Source: Caulobacter sp. Root343
GTDB taxonomy: Bacteria; Pseudomonadota; Alphaproteobacteria; Caulobacterales; Caulobacteraceae
Length of the DNA stretch: 64,000 nt
NCBI RefSeq assembly: GCF_001425745.1
Contig: NZ_LMDF01000007.1
Location: 1,020,074-1,084,073 of the forward strand
Direction: 5' to 3'
This document shows, one piece after another, positions 1 through 7,984 of this stretch. Position numbers and translations under genes: made by a program. How positions within the stretch are numbered: the stretch's first letter is position 1; each line of letters begins with the position of its first letter. The notes beneath the pieces are model-generated. The model had not been told where the DNA came from and did not search any database. It saw only the letters and a program-made list of their open reading frames with translations.

Positions 1-225
1 CCAAATCACGTTCCCCGCGCGAAGCGCCCCCGCCCCTGCTGTAGTCTGGGGTTTGGCCTCTGTCACGACCGGAATTGCAACGACCTAAGAGCAAGCGGCG
101 CTTCTCAAAGCGGGCGAAAGGCGCCCAAATGCTAGGCAGCCGTGCGCATCTACGCGGCGAATGTCGAATTCGGCGCGCGGGCCCTGCGCGACGTTCTAGA
201 GTTGGGACGGCGCGGCCCCCTCGGC
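1..225. other. Upstream non-coding region at left edge
   Basis: I see no convincing gene here. A frame open from a GTG at 142 continues into the ATP-grasp gene, but the 28 extra residues do not look like the family start. The region presumably holds the promoter of the operon that begins at 226. I could not pick a confident -35/-10 pair. Confidence 0.4.
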
Positions 226-1791
226 ATGGCGTCCAAAGCGAAGAGAAACGTGGAAAAAAGCGTGGCGGCGAAGACCCAGACCCTTGTGGATGCCCCGACC
301 CTGCCGATGACGGAGGCGGCGTACTTGCCGGGCGTCGCCTACGACGAGATGTTCACGCCCGAGGGCGAGGTCCGGTCCCACTACGATCCGCTGCACGCCC
401 GCATGTCGACCTTGGGCGCCGAAGAGCTGGCGGGTCGCCAGCGAACCCTCGAGCGGTCCTTCCTGCTGCAAGGCATCACCTTCACCGTCTACGGGGCCGA
501 GAACACCACCGAGCGGATCATCCCGACCGACCTCTTCCCGCGCATCATTCCCGCCGACGAATGGAAGCGGATCGAAGCGGGCCTGACTCAACGCCTGCAG
601 GCGCTGAACCTGTTCCTGGCCGACATCTACGGCGACCAGCAGATCCTGATGGATGGCGTGGTGCCGCGCGAACTGGTGCTGGGCGCGCCGTCGTACCGGC
701 GTGAAATGCAGCACATCTACGTGCCCCACAAGGCCTACGCCAATGTCTGCGGCAGCGACCTGATCCGCTGCCAGGACGGCCAGTTCGCGGTGCTGGAAGA
801 CAATCTGCGCGTCCCGTCCGGCGTCTCGTACATGCTGGCCAACCGCGACGCGGCCAAGCGGACTTTCCCCGGCACCTATCGCGCCGCCGGCGTGCGGCCG
901 GTCGAGCGCTATCCCGACCTGCTGCTGGCCACGCTGAAGAGCATGGCGGCCGACTGGCGCGGCGATCCTCAGGTCGTGGTGCTGACGCCCGGCGTCTACA
1001 ACAGCGCCTACTACGAGCACGCCTACCTCGCGCGCCTGATGGGCGTGCCGCTGGTCGAAGGCCGCGATCTCGTGGTGCACGAGAACATGGTCTACATGCG
1101 CACCACGACCGGCATCCGTCGGGTGGACGTGATCTATCGCCGGGTCGACGACGACTTCATCGACCCCCTCACCTTCCGGCGGGACTCTTCGCTGGGCGCG
1201 GCGGGCCTGTTCAACGCCTATCGCGCCGGCAATGTGGTGATCTGCAATGCCCCCGGCACCGGCGTCGCCGACGACAAGGCCGTCTACGCCTACGTCCCCG
1301 ACATCATCCGCTATTACCTGGGCGAGGACGCGATCCTGCCCAATATCGAGACCTTCCTCTGCCGCGAGTCCCGGCAGCTGGGTCACGTGCTCGACAATCT
1401 CGACAAGTTCGTGGTCAAGGCCGTCGGCGCCTCCGGCGGCTACGGCATGCTGGTCGGGCCGCACGCCAGCCAGAAAGAACGCGACGACTTCGCCGAAGCC
1501 ATCAAGGCCGATCCTGACAACTACATCGCCCAGCCGACGATCCAGCTGTCGACCGCCCCCTGCCTGGTCGACGGCCGCATCGAGCCGCGCCACGTCGACC
1601 TGCGACCGTTCATCCTGTCCGGCGAGAAGACCATCGTCACGCCCGGCGCCCTGACGCGCGTGGCCCTGAAGCGCGGTTCGCTGGTGGTGAATTCCAGCCA
1701 GGGCGGCGGTTCAAAGGACACCTGGGTGCTGGCCGAGGAGAACGGCCACTCCAATGGTCACTCCAACGGCAATGGGAGTGTCCGCCCATGA
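226..1791 (+). CDS. Circularly permuted ATP-grasp family protein
   Basis: This 521-residue protein matches the circularly permuted ATP-grasp type 2 family (older names DUF404/DUF407), which is predicted to form amide bonds between a carboxylate and an amine using ATP; the substrate is unknown. Recognisable family features are the N-terminal YDEMF block, the segment PSGVSYMLANR, and late in the protein VVKAVGASGGYGM followed by RHVDLRPF. The ATG at 226 is preferred to a GTG at 142, because the family normally starts shortly before the YDEMF block. The C-terminus ends in a short Gly/Asn/Ser/His-rich tail. The stop overlaps the next gene in an ATGA, so translation is probably coupled. It is the first gene of a three-gene operon with an alpha-E protein and a transglutaminase-like protein. 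Confidence 0.9.
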   Translation: MASKAKRNVEKSVAAKTQTLVDAPTLPMTEAAYLPGVAYDEMFTPEGEVRSHYDPLHARMSTLGAEELAGRQRTLERSFLLQGITFTVYGAENTTERIIPTDLFPRIIPADEWKRIEAGLTQRLQALNLFLADIYGDQQILMDGVVPRELVLGAPSYRREMQHIYVPHKAYANVCGSDLIRCQDGQFAVLEDNLRVPSGVSYMLANRDAAKRTFPGTYRAAGVRPVERYPDLLLATLKSMAADWRGDPQVVVLTPGVYNSAYYEHAYLARLMGVPLVEGRDLVVHENMVYMRTTTGIRRVDVIYRRVDDDFIDPLTFRRDSSLGAAGLFNAYRAGNVVICNAPGTGVADDKAVYAYVPDIIRYYLGEDAILPNIETFLCRESRQLGHVLDNLDKFVVKAVGASGGYGMLVGPHASQKERDDFAEAIKADPDNYIAQPTIQLSTAPCLVDGRIEPRHVDLRPFILSGEKTIVTPGALTRVALKRGSLVVNSSQGGGSKDTWVLAEENGHSNGHSNGNGSVRP

Positions 1792-2735
1792 TGTTGGCTC
1801 GGGTCGCCGACAGCCTCTACTGGCTGGGCCGCTATATCGAACGGGCAGAGCACCTCTCGCGCCTGTCCAGCGTCATGCTGAACGCCACCCTGGACCAGAC
1901 GGATTCCGGGACCCACGCCGTGCAGATCGCGCTGGCCGCCGTCGGGGAGCCGGCCGACGGCGCCGACGTCGGCTCGTTCGAGGCCGCCCACGCCCTGGTG
2001 CTGAACCGCGGAGATCCCAACTCGGTGGTCTCGTCCCTGGCCCGCGCCCGCGAAAACGCCCGCCAGGTGCGCGACCAGATCACCACCGAGACCTGGGAAC
2101 GCCTGAACCTGCTGTATCTCAAGGTCACCGACGCAAAGGCCGCCAAGGACTTTTCCCACGGCTCGGACACCTTCCTGCACGACGTCATCGCTGACCTGCA
2201 CCTGTTCAAGGGCGCGGCCGACACCACCATGAGCCACGGCGAAAGCTGGCGGTTCATGATGCTGGGCATCTACATGGAGCGCGCCCAGCTGCTGTCGCGT
2301 CTGCTGGAGGTCTGTTTCGCGGAGTCGCCGGTCCATGGCCGGATCGACGATCACGTCGCGCTGGTCAGCGTGCTGCGTATGGCCTGCGCTCTGGAGCCCT
2401 ATCTGCGCGTCTACACCGCCGAGATCGAGCCTCGGCACATCCTTGAATTCCTGGTCTTCGACGAGGACTTCCCTCGCTCGATCCGTTTTGCCACCGCACA
2501 GATCGAGCAGCATCTTTCCGCCCTGGCTCGCCGCGTCGCGACCGGCGATCGCGCCGGTCCGGAACGGCTGGCTGGACGACTGAAAGCCCGCCTGCAGTTC
2601 GCCGACGTCGACGAACTGGAAGCTATTGGCGCCGGGCCGTTGCTGACCACCGTCGTCAACGAATGCGCGCGCATTCACGAAGCGATCTACGAGACCTTCG
2701 TGGCCTATCCGCTTGAAATGCGCCTACCGGCTTAG
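1788..2735 (+). CDS. Alpha-E domain protein (DUF403)
   Basis: This 315-residue, mostly helical protein begins with MLARVADSLYWLGRYIERAE, the hallmark start of the alpha-E (DUF403) family. The biochemical role is not established. The family is almost always encoded between a circularly permuted ATP-grasp enzyme and a transglutaminase-like protein, as here, which suggests that the three act together in a peptide-ligation or modification pathway. The ATG overlaps the stop of the preceding gene by four bases. No signal peptide or membrane segment is visible, so it should act in the cytoplasm. Confidence 0.9.
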   Translation: MMLARVADSLYWLGRYIERAEHLSRLSSVMLNATLDQTDSGTHAVQIALAAVGEPADGADVGSFEAAHALVLNRGDPNSVVSSLARARENARQVRDQITTETWERLNLLYLKVTDAKAAKDFSHGSDTFLHDVIADLHLFKGAADTTMSHGESWRFMMLGIYMERAQLLSRLLEVCFAESPVHGRIDDHVALVSVLRMACALEPYLRVYTAEIEPRHILEFLVFDEDFPRSIRFATAQIEQHLSALARRVATGDRAGPERLAGRLKARLQFADVDELEAIGAGPLLTTVVNECARIHEAIYETFVAYPLEMRLPA

Positions 2736-2745
2736 GACGAAAACA

Positions 2746-3723
2746 GTGCTGCTCGAAATCCGCCACGTCACCCAGTACCACTACGAGCGCCCGGTCCGGG
2801 AAAGCCTGATGGAGCTGTGGATGCAGCCCCAAAAGACCGCCCGTCAGCGCCTGGTCAGCTTCGAGCTGGATCTGGAGCCGGCCGCCCAGGTGTTCTCCTA
2901 CGCCGACAGTTTCGGCAACGCCGTCTACCATTTCGACGTCCCCCAGCCACACGACAAGCTGACCATCATCGCGCGCTCCGCGGTCGAGACCGAGCCGACC
3001 GGAGAGCGACCCGAGCAGCTGGACATGGGCGAATGGGACCGCCTGCGCAGCGAGTTCGTCCGCGGCGAATGCTTCGACTTCCTGCGGCCGCATGGGTTCG
3101 TCCAGACGACCGACGCGCTACGGACCTTCATCAACGAGCACGATCTGGATGCGCTCAAGCGCAAGGATCCACTGACCGCGGTTCGCGCCCTGTCCGAAGC
3201 GATCTATCGCGCGTTCGAGTATCAGCCCGGCGTGACCGACGCCGACAGCCCGATCGACCTGGCGCTGAGCGCGGGACGCGGGGTTTGTCAGGACTTCGCC
3301 CATATCATGCTGGCCGTGTGCCGTGCATGGGGTATCCCGGCGCGTTACGTCTCGGGTTACCTGTTCACCGATCGCGACGCTGGCGACCGGTCCGATCCCG
3401 ACGCCACCCACGCCTGGGTCGAGGTCTTCCTGCCCAGCCTGCGCTGGGTCGGCCTGGACCCGACCAACAACATGATGACCTGCGAGCGGCACGTGGCCGT
3501 GGCGGTCGGCCGCGACTATGCCGACGTCACTCCGTCACGCGGGGTCTACAAGGGCGACGCCGAGAGCCAACTGGCTGTAGGGGTCACCGTCCGCCGAGCC
3601 CGCGCCGCCCTGGCTGAGCCGGAATTCCTGCGCATGGCTCGGCCCAGCTTCGCCGGCGGCCGTCGTCGTCCCGACGCGGCCTTGAAGCAGGAGCTGCATC
3701 AGCAGCAGCAACAACAGCAATAA
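2746..3723 (+). CDS. Transglutaminase-like cysteine peptidase family protein
   Basis: This 325-residue protein has the bacterial transglutaminase-like N-terminal region (LEIRHVTQYHYERPV) followed by the transglutaminase core. The expected catalytic triad is present: Cys181 in GRGVCQDFAH, His222 in ATHAWVEV and Asp238 in GLDPTNN. Homologues are predicted to be cysteine peptidases or amide-transfer enzymes. The start is a GTG ten bases after the upstream stop, with AGGACG in front; an ATG at 2713 would overlap the alpha-E gene and add residues unlike the family. The last residues are a run of seven glutamines encoded by mixed CAG and CAA codons, which is unusual. It is the last gene of the operon and converges on the PilZ gene. 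Confidence 0.9.
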   Translation: MLLEIRHVTQYHYERPVRESLMELWMQPQKTARQRLVSFELDLEPAAQVFSYADSFGNAVYHFDVPQPHDKLTIIARSAVETEPTGERPEQLDMGEWDRLRSEFVRGECFDFLRPHGFVQTTDALRTFINEHDLDALKRKDPLTAVRALSEAIYRAFEYQPGVTDADSPIDLALSAGRGVCQDFAHIMLAVCRAWGIPARYVSGYLFTDRDAGDRSDPDATHAWVEVFLPSLRWVGLDPTNNMMTCERHVAVAVGRDYADVTPSRGVYKGDAESQLAVGVTVRRARAALAEPEFLRMARPSFAGGRRRPDAALKQELHQQQQQQQ

Positions 3724-3728
3724 TAGAT

Positions 3729-4085
3729 CTACTGCAGGATCTCCGGGGACAGCGTCGCGGCGAACCGTCGAGCGATGTCCAGCGCGCCGGCCGCCCCACC
3801 GGCCCGGGGGCCGATACGCTCGGTCTTCAGGAATTGCACGCCGGCCTCGCTGCCGGAGCGCCAGACCACATGGGCCAGGTGCACCCGGCGGCCGCCGGCG
3901 TCGACGAAGACGAACTTGTCCGGTGGCGCGGCGATGCCGGCCGTCGACAGGCGGGCGCCGCGCTCGGCGACGTCCAGCAGCGAACACTTCCACGAGCGCG
4001 GATCGTCCACGATATAGATCTTGCGCGCCGCCGGCATCCGAGGATGCGCGCGCCGCTCCGCGCCCGAAGGCTCGACCATGGACAT
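3729..4085 (-). CDS. PilZ domain-like protein
   Basis: This 118-residue protein is essentially a single PilZ domain, the fold that commonly binds cyclic di-GMP. An RxxxR element (Arg12 to Arg16, in RRAHPR) is followed by DVAERG at residues 38-43, where the consensus is (D/N)xSxxG. The serine is therefore an alanine, so ligand binding may be weakened or absent. No signal peptide or partner domain is seen. Two ATGs lie two codons apart (4085 and 4079); the first is used here. The gene converges on the transglutaminase gene with only a few bases between them and appears monocistronic. Confidence 0.75.
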   Translation of the reverse strand: MSMVEPSGAERRAHPRMPAARKIYIVDDPRSWKCSLLDVAERGARLSTAGIAAPPDKFVFVDAGGRRVHLAHVVWRSGSEAGVQFLKTERIGPRAGGAAGALDIARRFAATLSPEILQ

Positions 4086-4190
4086 GGGCCTCTAGAACTC
4101 CCGCCGAGTCAGTACCGATTTTAGCGCAAGCAGAGGGCTCGCCCCCACGCAGAGCGCCGTTCGTCCGGGACCGGTCTAACGGATAGAAGC

Positions 4191-5210
4191 TTAGGCGGCG
4201 TAAACGTGAGCCTTACGGGCGGCGATCTTCACCGTGCCTTGGAAACGAGTGGCCTCGGCGCGCGAGGCGCTAATCTCGATGTGACGGCCGTCGGCGGCGG
4301 TGGCGTTGACGGTGGTCAGGGCTCCCTGCACGTGAGCGCGGTCAACCCGCACCTCGAAACCGCCGTCGTCCAGCACGAAGTCGTGCGGCCGGACATAGGC
4401 TGTCGCCGAGCCCTCGCGAACGCCCGAGGCCGGCAGCCCCAGGGGCCCGGCGCTGAAGCGGCCGCCGCTGACCTGGCCCTCGAAGCAGTTGGCCTCGCCG
4501 ACGAAGCCGCAGACGAAGGCCGTCTCCGGCTGGTCGTGCACCTGGTCGGGCGTGCCGATCTGCTCGATCTCGCCCTTGTTGAGGATGGCCACGCGATCAG
4601 CCAGTTCCAGGGCTTCTTCCTGATCGTGGGTCACGAAGATAGTGGTGACGCCGGTGGCGTCGTGCACCCGGCGCAACTCACGGCGCAGCGATTTGCGGAC
4701 CGTGGCGTCCAGGGCGCCGAACGGCTCGTCCAGCAGCAGCACGCTGGGCTGCACCGCCAGGGCCCGCGACAGAGCCACGCGCTGGCGCTGCCCCCCCGAG
4801 AGCTGCGAGGGGTAGCGCTTGCCCAGGCCGTCCAGCTCGACCAGCTTCAGAAGGTCCTCGACCCGCCGGGCGATCTCGACCTTGGACGGCTTGTCCTTGC
4901 CCTTGCGGACATCGAGACCGAACGCGATGTTCTTGGCCACGGTCATATGCTTGAACAGAGCATATTGCTGGAACACGAAGCCCACGCGGCGCGCGGCGGC
5001 CGAGGCGAAGGTCACGTCCTCGCCGTCGAACAGAACCTGGCCCGCGTCGGGGAATTCCAGGCCGGCGATCGTGCGCAGCAGGGTCGTCTTGCCCGAGCCC
5101 GAAGGCCCCAGCAGGGCCAGCAGTTCGCCGTCGGCGATCTCGAGGTCGACCTTGTTCAGCGCCGGATAGCGCCCGAACTTCTTTTCGACGGAGCGGATGG
5201 TGATGGTCAT
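4191..5210 (-). CDS. cysA: Sulfate/thiosulfate ABC transporter, ATP-binding protein
   Basis: This 339-residue ATPase of the CysA type powers sulfate/thiosulfate import. It shows a Walker A motif (GPSGSGKTTLL), the Q-loop region (FVFQQYALFKHMTV), the ABC signature (LSGGQRQRVALSRAL), Walker B (LLLDEPFGALD) and the H-loop (FVTHDQEEALELADR). A C-terminal regulatory (TOBE-like) region contains YVRPHDF. Identification as the sulfate rather than another CUT-type ATPase rests on the two permease genes immediately upstream, which have CysW and CysT character. It is the last gene of the cysT-cysW-cysA operon; the gap from cysW is 16 bases. Confidence 0.93.
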   Translation of the reverse strand: MTITIRSVEKKFGRYPALNKVDLEIADGELLALLGPSGSGKTTLLRTIAGLEFPDAGQVLFDGEDVTFASAAARRVGFVFQQYALFKHMTVAKNIAFGLDVRKGKDKPSKVEIARRVEDLLKLVELDGLGKRYPSQLSGGQRQRVALSRALAVQPSVLLLDEPFGALDATVRKSLRRELRRVHDATGVTTIFVTHDQEEALELADRVAILNKGEIEQIGTPDQVHDQPETAFVCGFVGEANCFEGQVSGGRFSAGPLGLPASGVREGSATAYVRPHDFVLDDGGFEVRVDRAHVQGALTTVNATAADGRHIEISASRAEATRFQGTVKIAARKAHVYAA

Positions 5211-5226
5211 GGGCCGTTTAGTCCGT

Positions 5227-6078
5227 TCAGTGTCCGCCGCGCCCGCGCATGCCGGGTGCGCCGACCTCGAGCGCCGTCTTCAGCACCAGGGTCACCACGG
5301 CCAGCAGGCACAGCAGGGCCGCGACGGCGAAGGCGCCGACGAAGTCGTACTCGTTGTAGAGGATCTCGACGTGCAGCGGCATGGTGTTGGTCAGGCCGCG
5401 GATATGACCGCTGACCACCGACACCGCGCCGAACTCGCCCATGGCGCGGGCGTTGCACAGCAGCACGCCGTACATCAGGCCCCAGCGCACGTTGGGGGCG
5501 GTGACCCGCCAGAAGGTGTAGAGGCCCGAGGCGCCCATCGAGACGGCCGCCTCTTCCTCGCTGGTCCCCTGCTCCTGCATCAGCGGGATCAGCTCGCGAG
5601 CGACGAACGGAAAGGTCACGAAGACGGTCGCCAGCACGATGCCGGGCACGGCGAAGATGACCTTGATGTCGTTGTCGACCAGATACTCACCGAACCACCC
5701 CTGCAAACCGAAGATCAGCACGTAGATCAGGCCGGCCACCACCGGCGACACCGAGAATGGCAGGTCGATCAGGGTGATCAGCAGCGCCTTGCCGCGAAAC
5801 TCGTACTTGGCGATCGCCCAGGCCGCGCAGAGGCCGAACACCGCGTTGAACGGCACGGCGATCGCGGCCGTGATCAGGGTCAGCTTCACGGCCGCCAGCG
5901 CGTCGGGATTGTTGACGGCGTCGAGCGCCGGACCGAGCCCCTTGCGCAGGGCTTCGACGAACACGGCCGCCAGCGGCAGGATCAGGACCAGGGCCAGGAA
6001 GGCCATGACCACGCCGACGATCAGAACCTTGGCCCAAGTCGGATCATCAACGGCGCGACGGTGCGAGACGGCAGCCAT
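5227..6078 (-). CDS. cysW: Sulfate/thiosulfate ABC transporter permease CysW
   Basis: This permease of about 283 residues has roughly six hydrophobic membrane spans and the binding-protein-dependent transport motif EEEAAVSMGAS (EAA loop), which contacts the CysA ATPase. The sequence RAMGEFGAVSVVSGHIRG is typical of CysW. The ATG at 6078 is chosen because it sits on the stop of cysT in a TGATG overlap and is preceded by GGAGG at good spacing; a longer in-frame start at 6099 would lie inside cysT. It forms the membrane heterodimer with CysT. Confidence 0.93.
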   Translation of the reverse strand: MAAVSHRRAVDDPTWAKVLIVGVVMAFLALVLILPLAAVFVEALRKGLGPALDAVNNPDALAAVKLTLITAAIAVPFNAVFGLCAAWAIAKYEFRGKALLITLIDLPFSVSPVVAGLIYVLIFGLQGWFGEYLVDNDIKVIFAVPGIVLATVFVTFPFVARELIPLMQEQGTSEEEAAVSMGASGLYTFWRVTAPNVRWGLMYGVLLCNARAMGEFGAVSVVSGHIRGLTNTMPLHVEILYNEYDFVGAFAVAALLCLLAVVTLVLKTALEVGAPGMRGRGGH

Positions 6079-6998
6079 CAGTCGAACCTCCGCGCCCACG
6101 CCTGGATGGCGTTGATGACCAGCAGCATCGTGAATGAGACGGCCAGCATCACGACAGCGATCGTGGCGGCGCGGGCGTATTCGAACTGCTCCAGCTGGAT
6201 GATGATCAGCAGCGGCGCGATCTCGGACTTGTAGGGCATGTTGCCCGCGATGAAGATCACCGAGCCGTACTCACCCACCCCTCGCGCGAAGGCCATGGCG
6301 AAGCCTGTCAGCCAAGCTGGGGCCAACGCCGGCAGAACGATCCGCAGAATGGTGTCGATGCGGTTGGCGCCCAGGCTGGCGGCGGCTTCCTCGACGTCCT
6401 CGGCCGCGTCGCGCAGGACCGGCTCGATGGTGCGGACCACGAACGGCAGGCCGATGAAGATCAGGGCGATGGTGACGCCGACCGGGTTGTAGGCGGCCTT
6501 GATGCCCAGCGGCGTCAGGAACTGCCCGACCCAGCCGGTGGGCGCGTAGAGCGTCGCCAGGGCGATGCCCGCCACCGCGGTCGGCAGGGCGAACGGCAAG
6601 TCGACCAGGGCGTTGACCATGGTCTTGCCCGGAAAGTCGTAGCGAACCAGGGCCCAGGCGGTCAGCACGCCGAACACCCCGTTGATCACCGCCGCCACGA
6701 AGGCGGCTCCGAACGTCAGGCGATAGGCGGCCATCGACCGTTGCGACGTGGCCACGGCCCAGAAGTCGGCCGGGGATTGGTGCGCGGCCTTCAGGACCAC
6801 GGCGCTAAGGGGAATCAAGACGATCAGCGACAGCACCGTCAGCGTCACGCCCATGGTCAGGCCGAAGCCCGGAATGGCCGAACGCCTACGGAAAAGCGGC
6901 CGCTTACCCGGCTGGCGGGGCGGCGGAGCGGACGACCGGCGCACGGCGGTGTCGGCGGTCATCGTCTGATCGTCGTCCAGGATCCGGGCTCGCCACAT
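6078..6998 (-). CDS. cysT: Sulfate/thiosulfate ABC transporter permease CysT
   Basis: This 306-residue inner-membrane permease is the partner of CysW. It has an Arg/Pro-rich cytoplasmic N-terminus, about six hydrophobic spans, the loop VEEAAASLGANRIDTI (EAA motif) and the CysT-like segment FARGVGEYGSVIFIAGNMP. An alternative ATG lies 12 codons downstream (6962), and neither start has a strong ribosome binding site. It is the first gene of the operon. No periplasmic sulfate-binding protein gene (sbp or cysP) lies next to it, so that component must be encoded elsewhere. Confidence 0.92.
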   Translation of the reverse strand: MWRARILDDDQTMTADTAVRRSSAPPPRQPGKRPLFRRRSAIPGFGLTMGVTLTVLSLIVLIPLSAVVLKAAHQSPADFWAVATSQRSMAAYRLTFGAAFVAAVINGVFGVLTAWALVRYDFPGKTMVNALVDLPFALPTAVAGIALATLYAPTGWVGQFLTPLGIKAAYNPVGVTIALIFIGLPFVVRTIEPVLRDAAEDVEEAAASLGANRIDTILRIVLPALAPAWLTGFAMAFARGVGEYGSVIFIAGNMPYKSEIAPLLIIIQLEQFEYARAATIAVVMLAVSFTMLLVINAIQAWARRFD

Positions 6999-7234
6999 AG
7001 CTCAAGGCAAAAATGAACGCGCCGGGACGGATAAGGGTCCCGCGGGCGTGGTGGAAACTGAGCCGCTTAAATCCCTACCTGGACAATGGGGCAAACGAGA
7101 AAAGGGTGGTGGGGGTGGGAGAAAAACTGGCGCGACCGGCTCTCCTCCAGGCAACGACCGGTGTGCTTGTCGTTTGAACGAGCTCACCCTAGGGTCAAGC
7201 TAAGCCGCCCGATCGGCGGCATGGAGGGGAAAGA
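6999..7234. other. Divergent intergenic region, cysT / TM2 gene
   Basis: These 236 bases separate two divergent genes and must hold both promoters. A short inverted repeat (GGGAC at 7024-7028, GTCCC at 7037-7041) would fold in the cysT leader. I looked for a recognisable SAM-II-type riboswitch pattern upstream of this sulfur operon and did not find its conserved blocks in order. A small open frame on the minus strand is Pro/Leu-rich and has no coding character. Confidence 0.35.
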
Positions 7235-7702
7235 ATGAGTACGAACCGGTCGGGCCTCAGCGCCGACACCCAAGCCCTGATGCTGTTCGAATCCAGCAAG
7301 AAATCCACAGGTGTCGCCTATCTGCTGTGGTTCTTTACCGGCGGCGTCGGCGGTCACCGATTCTACATGGGTCGGACCAAGTCGGCGATCGGCATGATCG
7401 CTCTGACCATCTTCGGCTGGGCGACCCTGGCCGCCTTTGTCGGCGGCTTTTTCCTGGTCGCGCTGGGGATCTGGCTGATCGTCGACGCCTTCGCGATGCC
7501 CGGCTGGATCGCCGAGCACAACAACGCGCTGATGGCGCGGTTGAACAAGGCCGCCGGCCCTTCGGGCTCGGACGATGTCGCCGATCAGTTGGCCAAGTTC
7601 GCCGACCTCAAGGAAAAGGGCGCGATTACCGAGGAAGAGTTCGAAACGCAGAAGAAACGGATCATGGAGCAACTCAGCCCCAGCATCGTCACCGGACGCT
7701 GA
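7235..7702 (+). CDS. TM2 domain protein with C-terminal SHOCT-like segment
   Basis: This 155-residue protein carries a TM2 domain: two membrane spans joined by a short turn, introduced by the motif LLWFFTGGVGGHRFYMGRT (residues about 31-49). The C-terminal 40 residues, KFADLKEKGAITEEEFETQK, match the SHOCT short helical motif. The function is unknown; the pairing of the two domains is common in bacterial membrane proteins. The ATG is preceded by GGAGGGGA, a strong ribosome binding site, and the gene is followed by a terminator, so it is probably monocistronic. Confidence 0.85.
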   Translation: MSTNRSGLSADTQALMLFESSKKSTGVAYLLWFFTGGVGGHRFYMGRTKSAIGMIALTIFGWATLAAFVGGFFLVALGIWLIVDAFAMPGWIAEHNNALMARLNKAAGPSGSDDVADQLAKFADLKEKGAITEEEFETQKKRIMEQLSPSIVTGR

Positions 7703-7728
7703 GAGAGAAATCTCCACGAGAGAACCAG

Positions 7729-7761
7729 GCCTCGTTCAGCGACAGCTGGACGGGGCTTTTC
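7729..7761 (+). terminator. Rho-independent terminator after the TM2 gene
   Basis: A nine-base stem (GCCTCGTTC at 7729-7737 with GGACGGGGC at 7748-7756, two G-U pairs) closes a ten-base loop and is followed directly by TTTTC. It lies 27 bases after the stop of the TM2 gene. Confidence 0.6.
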
Positions 7762-7782
7762 TCTGTCATGCGTATTGAAAGT

Positions 7783-7857
7783 TGGTAGGCCGGGTGGGGT
7801 TCGAACCCACGACCATTCGATTAAAAGTCGAATGCTCTACCACTGAGCTACCGGCCC
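7783..7857 (-). tRNA. tRNA-Lys (anticodon TTT)
   Basis: On the minus strand a complete cloverleaf can be drawn. The acceptor stem GGGCCGG pairs with CCGGCCT (one G-U pair), the D-arm contains GCTCAGTGGTAGAGC, the anticodon stem TTCGA/TCGAA encloses the loop CTTTTAA with anticodon TTT at 7823-7825, and the T-arm is GTGGG-TTCGAAC-CCCAC. The 3' CCA is encoded (7783-7785). The length is 75 bases including CCA. It decodes AAA and AAG lysine codons. Confidence 0.96.
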
Positions 7858-7984
7858 GCTCACGATCCGGCGGGGACCGGTGGAAGCGGCGCGGACCATA
7901 GTCGGCGGTCTTCCCCCTCGCAAGCATGGTTTCGCCGTTTTTCCGTTGGATGACGCCTAAGCTGTGGGCGGGTTAGGGTGAGTC

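Noticed and set aside
7002..7187. 61-codon minus-strand frame between cysT and the TM2 gene
   Set aside because: Pro/Leu-rich, no ribosome binding site, and lies in a divergent promoter region.
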